Origin: JAISFI01 sp031553775
GTDB taxonomy: Bacteria; Bacteroidota; Bacteroidia; Bacteroidales; Azobacteroidaceae
Reading direction: 5' to 3'
Assembly (NCBI GenBank): GCA_031553775.1
Contig: JAVBLA010000019.1
Span: 21,478-85,477, forward strand
Length of the DNA: 64,000 nucleotides
In this document: piece by piece, positions 17,567 through 28,900 of the stretch
How positions within the stretch are numbered: position 1 is the stretch's first letter
Layout of the letters: every line of letters begins with the position of its first letter
Made by a program: the position numbers and the translations under genes
Notes under the pieces: generated by a model
Told to the model about the DNA's origin: nothing
The model's database searches: none
The model's input: the letters and a program-made list of their open reading frames with translations, nothing else

Positions 17567-20566
17567 ATGAAAAAAATAATTTTCACATGTTATCTGCTGG
17601 TTCTTATGGCGTGTATGGCTACGGCTCAGAAGTCGGCTTCTTACAATTCCATTAACCGGCTTTTCCAGGAAGCGCAGGAAATGTATAACGATGCCAATTA
17701 TGCCGGCTGCCTGCATAAACTGTCCGAATCCACGAAAATAACCACAGATCCGGATATTAACCGGGAAACGGAATGGCTTACGGCTGCCTGTTACTATAAA
17801 CAGGGGCTTCCCGGTGCGGCCCTGCAACTCAAGGAATACCTGGAAAACTATCCGGATAACAACCATAAAGACCAGGCATACCTGTATATCGGATCTTCTC
17901 ATTTCGGTGAAGGCGATTATGCCAAAGCTATTTTCTGGCTGGAGAAAGCAGAACTGGATCATTTGGCGGTGAAGGAACAGGAAGACCTGGCATATCGCAT
18001 GGCTTATTCCTGCATGCAGCAGAAAAAGAACAACGAAGCGTACCGGCTTTTCGGCCTTCTGAAGGGAAATAGTGTCAGATATCGCGATGCCGCTACTTAT
18101 TATACCGGTTATATGGATTATACGGAACACCGGTATGAATCGGCCGCTTCTGTTTTTTCTTCTTTGAAAAATCATCCGGAATACCGGATGTCTGCTTTGT
18201 ACTATTTGACACAAATCCATTATATTCAGGGAAATTACCTGCAGGCCATTGCTGAAGGAGAAGCTTTGCTGACAAACTATCCGCATGATTCGAACAATAC
18301 CGAGATTCACAGGGTGTTGGGAAATGCCTATTACCAGGAAGGAGACAGGCTGAAGGCTATCGATCATCTGAGCCGCTATTCGGCAGTGACCCCCAATGCT
18401 TCCCGTAACGATTTATACATCCTGGGTTTGGCTTATTTTGAAACACAGAATTATCCGGCGGCTATCCTGTACCTTAGCCGCAGTATAGATGTTAATGATG
18501 AGATCGGGCAGAATGCTTATCTGTATCTCGGACAGGCATACCTGCATAATGGAGACAAGAAAAGCGCCATCATGGCTTTTGAATCGGCTTCGCGGACGGA
18601 TTTTAACAGGCAGGTCAAGGAAGCGGCTACCTACAATTATGCCATGTTGTTGCATGAAACGTCTGTTTCCGCTTTCGGAGAATCAGTCACCATCCTGGAA
18701 AATTTTCTGAATGAGTTTCCTCAATCCATGTATGCGGATAAAGTGAACGATTGCCTGGTAGATGTTTATCTTACCACTAAAAACTATGACGCTGCCCTGG
18801 CTTCTATCGATAAGATCAAACAGCCGGGTGCCAAAATACTGGAAGCCAAACAAAAAATATATTTCCATCTGGGAACAGTAGAATATGCCAATAACCGGTT
18901 TGAAACGGCCATTGGCTGGTTTTCTAAAGCTATACTGGCCGGGGAGTATGCTCCTGAGGAGAAAGCCAATGCCCAGTATTGGAGAGGAGATGCTAATTTC
19001 CGTCTGGGAAATTATCCTCTTGCTATCACCGATTTTAAAATCTTCGCCCAGTCGGCAGGTAAAGGAGACGCCCATTTGAGGGTCCTTTCAAATTACAACC
19101 TGGGTTATTGCTATTTTAATCAGAAAGAGTATAATACGGCAAGTATCTGGTTCGATAATTATATTTCTTTGGAGAAAGACAGGCAGCAACCTTCTCTGGC
19201 CGATGCTTACAACCGGAAAGGAGATTGTCTTTTCTATAAAAGGCAGTTTAAGGAAGCAGAAAATGCTTACCAGCAGGCTGCCAATCTGCAACCTTCGCAG
19301 GGCGATTATTCGGTTTTCCAGAGTGGATTTGTTCTGGGACTCCAGAAAGATTATAAAGGAAAGATCATCCAGATGGATAAGTTGATCTCTAAGTATCCCG
19401 ATTCCCGCTATCTTCCCGATGCCTTGTACGAAAAGGGAAGGGCGTATGTGTTGCTGAATAACTCTGTGGAAGCCATTGCAACATATAAAGAGTTGATAAA
19501 CTCCTATCCGCAAAGTTCATATGCCCGGAAAGCAGGAACTCAGATAGGACTCCTGTATTTCAACCAGAATAAATTACAACAATCGGCAGAAGCTTATAAA
19601 AAAGTAATCAAAGAATATCCCGGAAGCGATGAGGCCCGTGTAGCCATGCAGGATTTGAAATCGGTCTATATGGAAATGAACGATGTCAATGCATATGTTC
19701 AGTATGTCAATTCTGTGGGTGGCGTTAAAATGGAACTCAGTGAACAGGATTCCATTACTTACCTGGCTGCAGAGAAATTCTTCCTGAAAGGGGATGAGAA
19801 AACAGCGCAGAGTGCGATGCGGACCTATCTGCAGAGTTTCCCTTCAGGTGCATTTTCCATTAAAGCCCATTACTATCTCGGCTGCATCTATTACAACCAG
19901 AAAGAGTATGATAATGCCCAAAAAGAGCTATTGCAGGTGGTTGATGCGGGTGATACCGAATTTGCTGAGGAATCACTCCTGAGGCTCGGACATATGGAGT
20001 TTACACAAAAAGATTATAAAGCGGCAATGGTGACTTACAACAGACTATCTTCCATTGCCGAAAGAAAGGAAAACAAAATCACGGCATTACTTGGATTGAT
20101 GCGTTGCGGACTTCCTCTGGGCAAAAATGCGGATGTGATCAATGCTGTTAATAATCTGTTGAAGGAAACAAATCTCAGTCCCGAACAGGTATCTGAGGCC
20201 AAATACAGCCGGGCTGTATCCTATCTTGCAGTTAAAGAAGGAAATAAAGCCGTGGCCGACCTCAAAGATCTCGGAAAAGATACCCGTACAACTTATGGTG
20301 CGGAGGCTAAATACCTTCTGGCTCAATACTATTTCGATACGAAACAGCCGGATCGGGCGGAAACAGAAATCAACGACTTTATTAAATCGGGAACTCCCCA
20401 TGCTTATTGGCTGGCACGCGGATTTATTCTGCTGTCTGACCTGTATGCGGCCAAAGGAGATAACTTCCAGGCCCGCCAATATCTGGAGAGCCTGACATAC
20501 AACTATAAAGGAGACGATGATATTAAAGGAATGATTGAGGAAAGAATGCTTAAACTGAAGAAATAA
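17567..20566 (+). CDS. Large periplasmic TPR-repeat protein
   Basis: Scaffold-type protein of 999 residues built almost wholly of TPR repeats. The ATG at 17567 begins a clean signal peptide (LLVLMACMATAQ); the in-frame ATG 33 bases upstream would bury it. At least 20 TPR-like helical pairs are visible, for example AYLYIGSSHFGEGDYAKAIF, YYLTQIHYIQGNYLQAIA, AYNRKGDCLFYKRQFKEAE and HYYLGCIYYNQKEYDNAQKE. Several have the YPxxxxxxxA spacing of the YbgF/BamD-like group (YPDSRYLPDAL, YPQSSYARKAG, YPGSDEARVAM). Its stop codon is one base from the ATG of the outer-membrane beta-barrel gene, so the two are almost certainly co-transcribed and may form one envelope complex. What the complex does is not evident from sequence. 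Confidence 0.85.
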   Translation: MKKIIFTCYLLVLMACMATAQKSASYNSINRLFQEAQEMYNDANYAGCLHKLSESTKITTDPDINRETEWLTAACYYKQGLPGAALQLKEYLENYPDNNHKDQAYLYIGSSHFGEGDYAKAIFWLEKAELDHLAVKEQEDLAYRMAYSCMQQKKNNEAYRLFGLLKGNSVRYRDAATYYTGYMDYTEHRYESAASVFSSLKNHPEYRMSALYYLTQIHYIQGNYLQAIAEGEALLTNYPHDSNNTEIHRVLGNAYYQEGDRLKAIDHLSRYSAVTPNASRNDLYILGLAYFETQNYPAAILYLSRSIDVNDEIGQNAYLYLGQAYLHNGDKKSAIMAFESASRTDFNRQVKEAATYNYAMLLHETSVSAFGESVTILENFLNEFPQSMYADKVNDCLVDVYLTTKNYDAALASIDKIKQPGAKILEAKQKIYFHLGTVEYANNRFETAIGWFSKAILAGEYAPEEKANAQYWRGDANFRLGNYPLAITDFKIFAQSAGKGDAHLRVLSNYNLGYCYFNQKEYNTASIWFDNYISLEKDRQQPSLADAYNRKGDCLFYKRQFKEAENAYQQAANLQPSQGDYSVFQSGFVLGLQKDYKGKIIQMDKLISKYPDSRYLPDALYEKGRAYVLLNNSVEAIATYKELINSYPQSSYARKAGTQIGLLYFNQNKLQQSAEAYKKVIKEYPGSDEARVAMQDLKSVYMEMNDVNAYVQYVNSVGGVKMELSEQDSITYLAAEKFFLKGDEKTAQSAMRTYLQSFPSGAFSIKAHYYLGCIYYNQKEYDNAQKELLQVVDAGDTEFAEESLLRLGHMEFTQKDYKAAMVTYNRLSSIAERKENKITALLGLMRCGLPLGKNADVINAVNNLLKETNLSPEQVSEAKYSRAVSYLAVKEGNKAVADLKDLGKDTRTTYGAEAKYLLAQYYFDTKQPDRAETEINDFIKSGTPHAYWLARGFILLSDLYAAKGDNFQARQYLESLTYNYKGDDDIKGMIEERMLKLKK

Positions 20567-20567
20567 G

Positions 20568-22373
20568 ATGAAACTGAAAACAATCATATGGACTGCTGCA
20601 GTTTGCAGTACTTTATCAATACAGGCACAGACAATCTCTAAAGATACATTGCTGAGAAGAGAAATGCTGTTGGAAAAAGAGTATAATCCTACCATTATGG
20701 ATGCTTCCCGGATTAACTACCTGCCGGAGATCAAAGATCCGCAGACCCGTAAAGCGATCATCGAATATTCCAATTATGCCCTTCCTTTTCCGGTACAGCC
20801 TCACTTGATGCCGATCCGTGCCAACGAGTTGTATACGGATGTGGTCGAATCGAAGAAAAAAGGCTATGCTACTTTAGGAGTCGGCACCAACCTGGAAGTC
20901 GATGCCGACCTGGGTTACCGGATCCTGCATACGGAAAAAGACCAATTGGATATTTTTGCTTCCCATCATTCTGTTAACGGAAAAGTGAAGTACCTTCAAA
21001 ACAAAGATGAAAAACAACAGGTGAAGATGAATGATACCTGGGCAGCTCTGGCTTATACACATCATTTCGATCTCTTCCGTCTGTTTACCGATATGAAGTA
21101 CACCAATTCAGGATTTAATTACTACGGATATCAAATGATTCCGGAAAATAAGCCGGCCGGATATATTCTGCCTCCATTGGATAAAGATGTCAGGCAGATC
21201 AATAACCTGTTTAACCTGAATGTAGGTATGGTTTCCCAGGATAAACAGGACCTGAACTACCTGGTAAAATTCAATTATATCCTTTTTAACCAGGCATATG
21301 CTACGTCCAAAGAGTTGGATGGACCGGAAGAATCTCAGGGAAAATTCGACTGGGATGTCAACTGGCGATTTTCCGGAGATAATAAACTGGGACTTGGAGG
21401 TTATATCCAGGGTATTTCCTATGGTTATTCCCAACCGGAAAACCAACGGTATTATTATGGGTATAAAGGTTACGGATCGCTTTCCCTGAATCCGTATGTC
21501 ACCCTGGAAGATGTTTCCTGGAAAGCCCGGATCGGGGCCAAAGCTCATTTTTATTTTGATCACGGAGATGTGTTCAGCATCGCACCCGATCTGGCCCTGT
21601 CTGTTTATCCTACAGCCGATGCGGAAATCTACCTGAGTGCAACCGGTGGGATAACCACGAATACCAACTATAACCTGTTTTATGAAAACCGCTATATGAA
21701 TCCGCAGGTTCGTGTGGCCGATACCCGGACCGTGATCGATGCGGTTTTCGGCTATAGAATGAATATCCAGAGGAACTTCTGGTTCGATCTTTTTGCCGGA
21801 TACAGGATTGATAAAGACGCTCATTTCTTCCGGCCGGTTTATCCGGATAATTATCCTTTCCGCACTGCTATTGCCGGGAATGTCGCTTTGTCTGATACAA
21901 TGGATGCCAATCTTTTCAAAATAGGCTTTCAAACCAAATATCGTGTGTTGGAGCAATTTGAATTCGGATTAAGGGCACAATATAATATATGGGATGTGGA
22001 TGATTTCAATAATCCGGACGAAGTTGCCCGGAAAGATGCCCGTGCTTGGAGCAAGCCGGCATTCGAATCCGATTTTTCAGCGGCTTATACGTTTGGTCTT
22101 CCTCTCCGTTTGGATTTAACTTATCACCTGGAAACAGGCCGGAAAACACTGGTTAATCAAATAGATTACGGAGTTACACCCAATGTTGAGGAAAAACAAA
22201 TCGTCAAAATGAAAAATATAAACGATCTGGCACTGACGGCAACTTATACTTTTAATCCTTCATTTTCAGCCTACCTGAAACTGAATAATATCCTTTCCCA
22301 ACATTACGACCTCTGGTATGGTTATCCCGCTCAACAGGCCGGTTTGGTTGTGGGGGGAAGTTTTAAATTTTAA
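20568..22373 (+). CDS. Outer-membrane beta-barrel protein partnered with the TPR protein
   Basis: Predicted outer-membrane protein of 601 residues. A signal peptide ends at SIQAQ. The region to about residue 90 is a periplasmic segment (LEKEYNPTIMDASRINYLPEI). From about residue 95 onward, alternating amphipathic strands dominate (YATLGVGTNLEVDADLGYR, WALAYTHHFDLFRLFTDMKY, FWFDLFAGYRIDKDAHF), ending with the aromatic terminal strand VVGGSFKF expected of a BAM substrate. The last portion resembles the barrel of TonB-dependent receptors (LKLNNILSQHYDLWYGYPAQ), but no TonB box or plug domain is present. It is probably a barrel that works with the TPR scaffold directly upstream. Function unknown. 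Confidence 0.8.
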   Translation: MKLKTIIWTAAVCSTLSIQAQTISKDTLLRREMLLEKEYNPTIMDASRINYLPEIKDPQTRKAIIEYSNYALPFPVQPHLMPIRANELYTDVVESKKKGYATLGVGTNLEVDADLGYRILHTEKDQLDIFASHHSVNGKVKYLQNKDEKQQVKMNDTWAALAYTHHFDLFRLFTDMKYTNSGFNYYGYQMIPENKPAGYILPPLDKDVRQINNLFNLNVGMVSQDKQDLNYLVKFNYILFNQAYATSKELDGPEESQGKFDWDVNWRFSGDNKLGLGGYIQGISYGYSQPENQRYYYGYKGYGSLSLNPYVTLEDVSWKARIGAKAHFYFDHGDVFSIAPDLALSVYPTADAEIYLSATGGITTNTNYNLFYENRYMNPQVRVADTRTVIDAVFGYRMNIQRNFWFDLFAGYRIDKDAHFFRPVYPDNYPFRTAIAGNVALSDTMDANLFKIGFQTKYRVLEQFEFGLRAQYNIWDVDDFNNPDEVARKDARAWSKPAFESDFSAAYTFGLPLRLDLTYHLETGRKTLVNQIDYGVTPNVEEKQIVKMKNINDLALTATYTFNPSFSAYLKLNNILSQHYDLWYGYPAQQAGLVVGGSFKF

Positions 22374-22489
22374 CCGGAACTTTTAATAACATTATCTGAA
22401 AACAGATGATAATTCGTCGGCGTAGTAACAAATTTATGTTTTACTTATAAACTCTAATTTCTTAGTGTGTAATTGTGACGGGACGCTTC

Positions 22490-22576
22490 TTATTGTTCCT
22501 GTCCCTGAAAGAGAGAGATGTTCTCCTGCCACGGACTACGTTCGCGGTTATTCAAATTTGCCCGCTTCGCGCACAT
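22490..22576 (-). other. Short 28-residue ORF or intergenic remnant
   Basis: Inside the 596-base gap before the first giant gene, the minus strand has a short open frame starting ATG at 22576 and ending TAA at 22490. It contains the motif NNRERSPWQENISLFQ. The stretch is richer in G and C than its flanks and carries a GGGAC/GTCCC stem at its 3' end. It may be a dispersed intergenic element or a remnant of a longer gene. I see no firm sign of expression. Confidence 0.25.
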
Positions 22577-22646
22577 GTTATAAATACAATATATGATGTT
22601 CTATTTTTAAAAAGTTTCTAAACAACTGAAAATAAAACAGTTATTT

Positions 22647-22678
22647 TTTGTTTGAAATGTATTTTGGCATTATCTTTG
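22647..22678 (+). promoter_or_regulatory. Promoter of the 3140-residue surface protein
   Basis: A full Bacteroidota promoter is visible: TTTG (-33) at 22647-22650, 20 bases, then TATCTTTG (-7) at 22671-22678. The ATG is at 22970, giving an unusually long leader of about 285 bases. That leader contains a GTG-started frame (22717-22950, 77 codons) that could be a leader peptide or nothing. Confidence 0.6.
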
Positions 22679-22969
22679 TAATCTGATACTATATGAGATA
22701 GATATTTAAATCATAAGTGCGGTTGTTATTTGCGGCCCTTACTTTAATGGCATACATAATTAATACAACACAAAAAAGTATTTTTTTTGTGGATTTTATA
22801 ACGATTACGACCCTAAATGTTAGAGGAGCGGACTATCCTTATTACATTTCTAATTTCTGTATAAAACAAGATACAGGTTCTTCCTTGTTAGAGTTGGCTG
22901 TTGCTTTAGTTCCGGTGGAACGGGGGAACGGATACACATTTTTTTGCTAATAGTTGAACATAGAGTAAT

Positions 22970-25900
22970 ATGAAAAAAAATATATTTGTACTATCGCTTT
23001 TACTGCTGGTGACAGTGAGTGGCTGGTGTGAAGTTACTTATCGTCCTTATAATCTCCGAATCAAGCAAAATTCCGGACACCCTATTCCAAATTTATCTCC
23101 AAGCTGGATGGTAGATGGGGGAACTGCGGTAGCACTTGGAGCCAGCGCAAACCCTACGGGTAAAAGTGATGACTGGTATTTTATTCCGGTAGGCGGCAGC
23201 GAGCCGGGATGGTATTATATCCAGAATAGGGGAACCGGTAAGTACATGACTTCTACAGGAGCAGGTAATCTGACACTTGTTGATATCTCAACACCTTCAG
23301 GCGATGCAATGAAATGGCGTTTGGTGAAAACTCAGGCTTATGATGTTAACTCTTCTCCGGGAACTAATCCGACAAATAATCCTGGGGTAGCCCGGCATTT
23401 TCGTTTGGTATCAAAAAATAATGTTGTAATATTGAAAAATGGAGGAAATGCTTCTACTGTGATTCCTGGAAATAGTATAGCTGCCGGAACATACGCAACG
23501 GTGGAAATTTTAATGGCTTCTTCGAATAAGAATTATGAACAAGCTACAGTGTATAACCAGGATATGGAATTGGTATCCAACTATTGGGCGATATCAAATA
23601 CGGAGACAAATTATCCGGTAATGCCGGCTTATACAACGAACATAGACTTTTCTCTCAATGCAGTTCCTGCTAATCATATAAAAGAGCAGGATTATTTTCC
23701 GGTAGGCTATAGCCGAACGATAGCTGATCTCTTCAATGTCCGTCTTTGTTACAGCGCCTCTTCTTCCGGTACGGATAAAGGGTATTATTTTGTTCGTATC
23801 AAAAATGGTGGTAAGTTATATGCCGGAATTCGTACTACAGGGGTTCCAAACACTACCTCCACTTATGAAGTAAAATATCGGACCCGGGTCAGTACTTCGG
23901 ATGGACAGGCTCCCGTTTATTTGCCATACGTGTTCAAGCAGGATGGTACTACTCCGTCTTCAGCAACGGCTGTGGGTCAACTCACGGCGCTTTCCGTACA
24001 AAACAATATTGCACCCACGCAGTTAATTCCATATAGTTCGCCTCCCACTCCGATTACTGTTTCTTCTTATGCAACTACAGGATCAGAAGATCCGGTGAAA
24101 TGGAATGATGTATCTTTTTCGTATCAAAACTCAGACGGCTTGACTCAATCTGTTTTTTGCACTTTTGATAATCTGTTCAAAAATACGATAGACTCGGATG
24201 TTTACATGGATATTGATAATTTTATTGTTAGCCTGACCGAAAATTGGTCTTCAAACTACGACTATAGAAACTATACACTGCGTTTTAAGCAAAATGGAGG
24301 AGCCCCGATTACTGCTGGCAATAACTACATTCGTTCCTATGGAAAGTATGGTATTGAAATGGGAGCAGCCAATGATTTGCAAGGTATGACCGACGCATGG
24401 AACTTTGTTTCTGTAGGCGCCGATGAGCCCGGATGGTATTATATCCGCAATGCACAGCAAGGTACTTACCTGAAAGAAATGACTTCTCTTGAAATTAATC
24501 TGGATTTGGGTGAGTTGCCTTCCAGTCCGGAATTGAAGAATAAATACAAATGGAGAATTATTAAAACAAAGGCTTATGATGCCAGTCTGACGCCGGGATC
24601 TGATCCGACAAATAATCCCGGAGTAGCCCGACATTTTAAAATAGTATCGTATAGCGGAAATATTTTGCATAAGCAAGGTACTGGCGGTCTGCGGATTTCT
24701 GCCCCGGCTACTGTCAACTCGAATTCCCTGTCCAATATGGTGGAAATCATGACTAAAGTTACTTCTAATATCAAAGAAATATCCACGATTTACAATGAAG
24801 ACATGGAGTTGGTTTCCAACTATACTCCACTTGCTATAGACGTAACCACTTTTCCTGCATTACCCAAAACTACGGAAGGTGATTTTTCCGAAGTACAGGT
24901 TGGTGGGGTGGCTACCGAATATTTCCCCATCGGATTTGACCGGAGTAGCAAGGCAAATGTGAGGTTGATTCATAATTACAAATCTTCTAATTCTCCGGGA
25001 ATTCAGTTGTCTTACGGATTCTACTTCTTACGCGTGTTGAACCAGGGGCGTATTTTTGCCGGAGCCCGAACCCCGACAGCACCCGGTGCCAATGCCATTT
25101 TTGAAGTTTCGTATTGGGGTAGGACGACTTATAAAAATGAAGCAGAGGCAACAGATTTAAAAAACAAGCGACAGTTGGCGAATGGCACGGTAGCTGCGGA
25201 TGGCACAACCGGAGCCACCTATGCCGTAGGACAGATAACATCTAAAGATGTTCCCACCGGTTCCTCTATTCCTCAAATACCTCCTATCCCACCTGCAGTG
25301 AACAGCAGTGGGTATACTTATTCGGTGGCTCCGGTTCCATATAACCCTACATTTTGGGCTGATCTGTCGAGCCCAGATGAAACTAAAAATATAAAGGACG
25401 ACCCCTGGCAATGGGAATTTCAGAAGTTTAGCTATAAAAGCTCCACGGCTTCCGCTCAAAACAAGTTTATCACGGTGGATAACCTGTTTAGCCCAGCCGT
25501 GAATCCGGGTGATACCGTTTTTATGGATATTGACAACCTGAAAATTACTTTGGTGGAAAGTTGGCAGCGAGCTTATCCTTTCCATAATTATAATATCAGG
25601 ATGAAGGCTAATACGGGTGCCCTAACAGGAAATGCTAGTTGGTTGAATGCAAACGGCAACGCACTAAGTTTAGTTGCATCAACTACCAATGGAGTTGGCA
25701 CTGATGATTGGCAATTTGTTCCTGTGGGTGGTGACGAACCAGGTTGGTATTATATTCGAAGTGCAAATAATACCGCCAGTTATCTTAGAGATAATGGTAG
25801 TGCTAATGCTGCTACTCTTGCTAATTTGATTGTTGGTAACGACGCATTCAAATGGAGATTATTCAAAACAACTGCCTATCAGGCTGCAAGTACGCAGCCG

Positions 25901-28900
25901 GCTGCACAGATAGACCCAACATCAAATCCGGCTGCTGCAAGACATTTTCGCTTGATATCAAAGCTTAATAATGCATTGTATGCAACTAATGGGGGAAATG
26001 GGGTCAATACTTCAAACTCAACAAACAGGTCGAGAAGTACTGTTGAAATTCAAATGAATGCCGTTGCGGCGACTACTACTATTACTACGATATTCAATGA
26101 AGACATGGAATTGGTTTCCAATTATTGGCCTGTAAATAATATTACCAATAACCCATTTGAAGGCCTCCCTTCTTTACCAGTTCCCGAGTACGGTTTGGAA
26201 GAAGATTTTTCTCCCAGTGTAAAAAATCAAACCACTGGTGTCTGGGAGCATACAGACGCGACCGACTACTTCCCGGTAGGCTATGCCCGTTCAGGAACAG
26301 AAGATGCCCGTTTGTATCACGATTACTATTCTTCCGGAAATGCCGACGAATTTGGTTTTTACTTTGTTCGTCTTAACAATGGAGGCCGGTTGTATACCTA
26401 TTCCCGTACTGCTACAGCACCTGCTGCTAATTCCCTTTATCAAGTCACTTACTGGTCAAGATCCAGTACTTATACGGGCTTGGAACCCGATCCGATACCT
26501 TATTTGCAAACGCAAACAAAAGGAACTTCAGAGATCGGTGCTATTGGGCAGTTAACTGCGACTAATATAGGAACAGGGGTTCCTCCCTTGACCTCCTTGA
26601 CTCCTAATTCCTGGACTGCTTACTCTTCTCCTCCTACCCGAATACCACAAACTTTGTTTAATCCTTTGGAACAACAGAACAATCCGGATCGTTGGGAATT
26701 TATGGGATTCAATTTCGTGAATGGAGGCACCTTGCAACAAAGTGTATTTATAACTGTCGATAACTTAGTTAAAGATGGGAAAGATATCAATCAATGGGAC
26801 CAGGTTCAGTATTTGGATATAGATAACCTGAATATTACCATGTTGGGAGCGGAAAATGGCCGTGCTTTCAATTACAAAGAAAACAATACTCCGCAACAAG
26901 TACATGAGTCTACTCAGGTGATATACACCAAGATGAATGAATCCAATGAATTGCAGGCTATGACAACCGGCTATAATTACTATCGTTGGCATGTGGATGA
27001 ATTAGATTTTAATGGCTTGAGTTTTGCAAATACCACCGGTTTGAACCGTTCTTTCCGGGGACTCTTCAAATATGGAGGCGATGCCGCCGGAGCCCGAAAA
27101 ATAACATTTATTCCTTCTGAAGTCTTGCAACATCAATACAGTGAAGGTCAGCGGATCACAATTACCTGTGATGCATCCAATTATACGGATTATACTACAA
27201 CAAGCACTCAGTTTACGGAGCCTACCCTGTCTTTCCGGAATCATTTTGAAATGCGTCCTGCTTGGGAAAGCGCCCAAAACATAAATAATGCATTGGCTAA
27301 TAATGGGGTACTCGAGTATGTGGAATTGGAAGCGCCGATTGGAGCTGCAAATAATGGTACCCGTTTGCGTCTCACTCCTCAGTACTATATTGATAATTAT
27401 TATATAGCAACCGCAGGGAATGAAAAAGATGAGGCTAATCTAAATCGGGCAACTCGCTTTTATTGGGTAAGATACAGGGATGGATCTCAGTACCCATTAA
27501 ATAACGAAAGTTGGAAAAATGCATTACCTGCTAACGTTGGTACTGGAGCTAATAGGACCGTTTTACGTATTGCGGATGGAGGTACTGCGCCATTTACCTA
27601 TGCTACGAGTGATGCGGCAGGTTCTTCATACAAATACCTGCAAATTGACAATTCTAATAGAACTGCAACTAATTATTCCATTCAAGCCGGTCAAACCGAA
27701 TATTTTGATTGTTATGTAAGAGCTGGTAGTACAGGTGATTATAAGAGAATTGCCCGCTTCAAAGTAACATACGTCGATAAAAGCCTGGCAGGTCCCTTAC
27801 CTGAAAACCGTGGAGGTTATACCCCTGATGCGGACCTTTGGTCAGTCCGGACCAATAAGAAAATGATTGCCCAGTTAACTTTTGATCAGACAGAAAACAG
27901 GTACAATATGGGAGTTAAACCCTTGGGTTTGAAAGAAACGTCGTACGGTTTTACAGATCCCACTAAGTTTGCAACCGGAGAAACCGCTAATGGAACTCAC
28001 GACCATCACCGGGCTCCCTACTGGAGTGAATATGGATTTCCGAGAATGATCGGTAATGGTTCCAATACGGCTGCGGATAATACCAACGGAGGAGGAACTA
28101 ATTCCTATGGTTGGTCAGCTTTCAATACTACCACTCCTGGTATTATGGACAGGACATTCATTCAAACCGGGAAAACGGGGAATATGCTATATGTGGATGC
28201 TGCTGATTTGCCAGGTACTTTTGCAGCCCTCGATATCAATGAAGCGCTTTGTCCGGGTACGGAATTGTATTTCTCCGCTTGGATTGTCAACCTGAATAAC
28301 GGCTCTGAAACAAGTGCCGATAATGTTCAGTCGACTGCCTCTCGCCCTAATTTAGTGTTTTTGTTGAAAGATAAAGCTACGGATACTCCTATCAAGTATT
28401 TTTATACAGGGGATATCGGATACCTTGGAACTTCTACGTCCGATCCTTTAAGAAGTCGTTGGAATCAGGTGGCCTTTAGCTTCAAGGTGCCGGAATATTA
28501 TGTGAACCAACAAGCGAATCTGACACTCGAAATCCGAAACAACGGTTTGACAACTACCGGTAATGATTTCGCTATTGACGAGGTATGTATTTACCGTTCC
28601 AATCCGGGGGTGGAAGCTAAACGAACTGTTCAAACATTCTGTAAGCCGGATGGAAATATTGAAAATGCCTCTCCTTTGGAAATGTTAGTTGATGTGGACT
28701 TGTCACAATTGGCATTAACAGGATCGGAAGGTAAAACAACGAAACTTTATTTCCGCTTCTTAGATGATATGGGTGTTACTTTTCCGGATAAAAAAAACGG
28801 AGAGGTTTATCCGGATAACGAATTTAATGCAAGCGATACGGAAAATCATATTTATCTCAATGAAGGACTTTATCAGGACGATACGAATGTTGAAAATAGA

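Noticed and set aside
22717..22950. 77-codon GTG frame in the leader of the first giant gene as a real gene
   Set aside because: Weak start, no clear domain, AT-rich composition; only the resemblance of VPVERG to the VPVGD tail motif is noted. Kept as a possible leader peptide within the promoter note.
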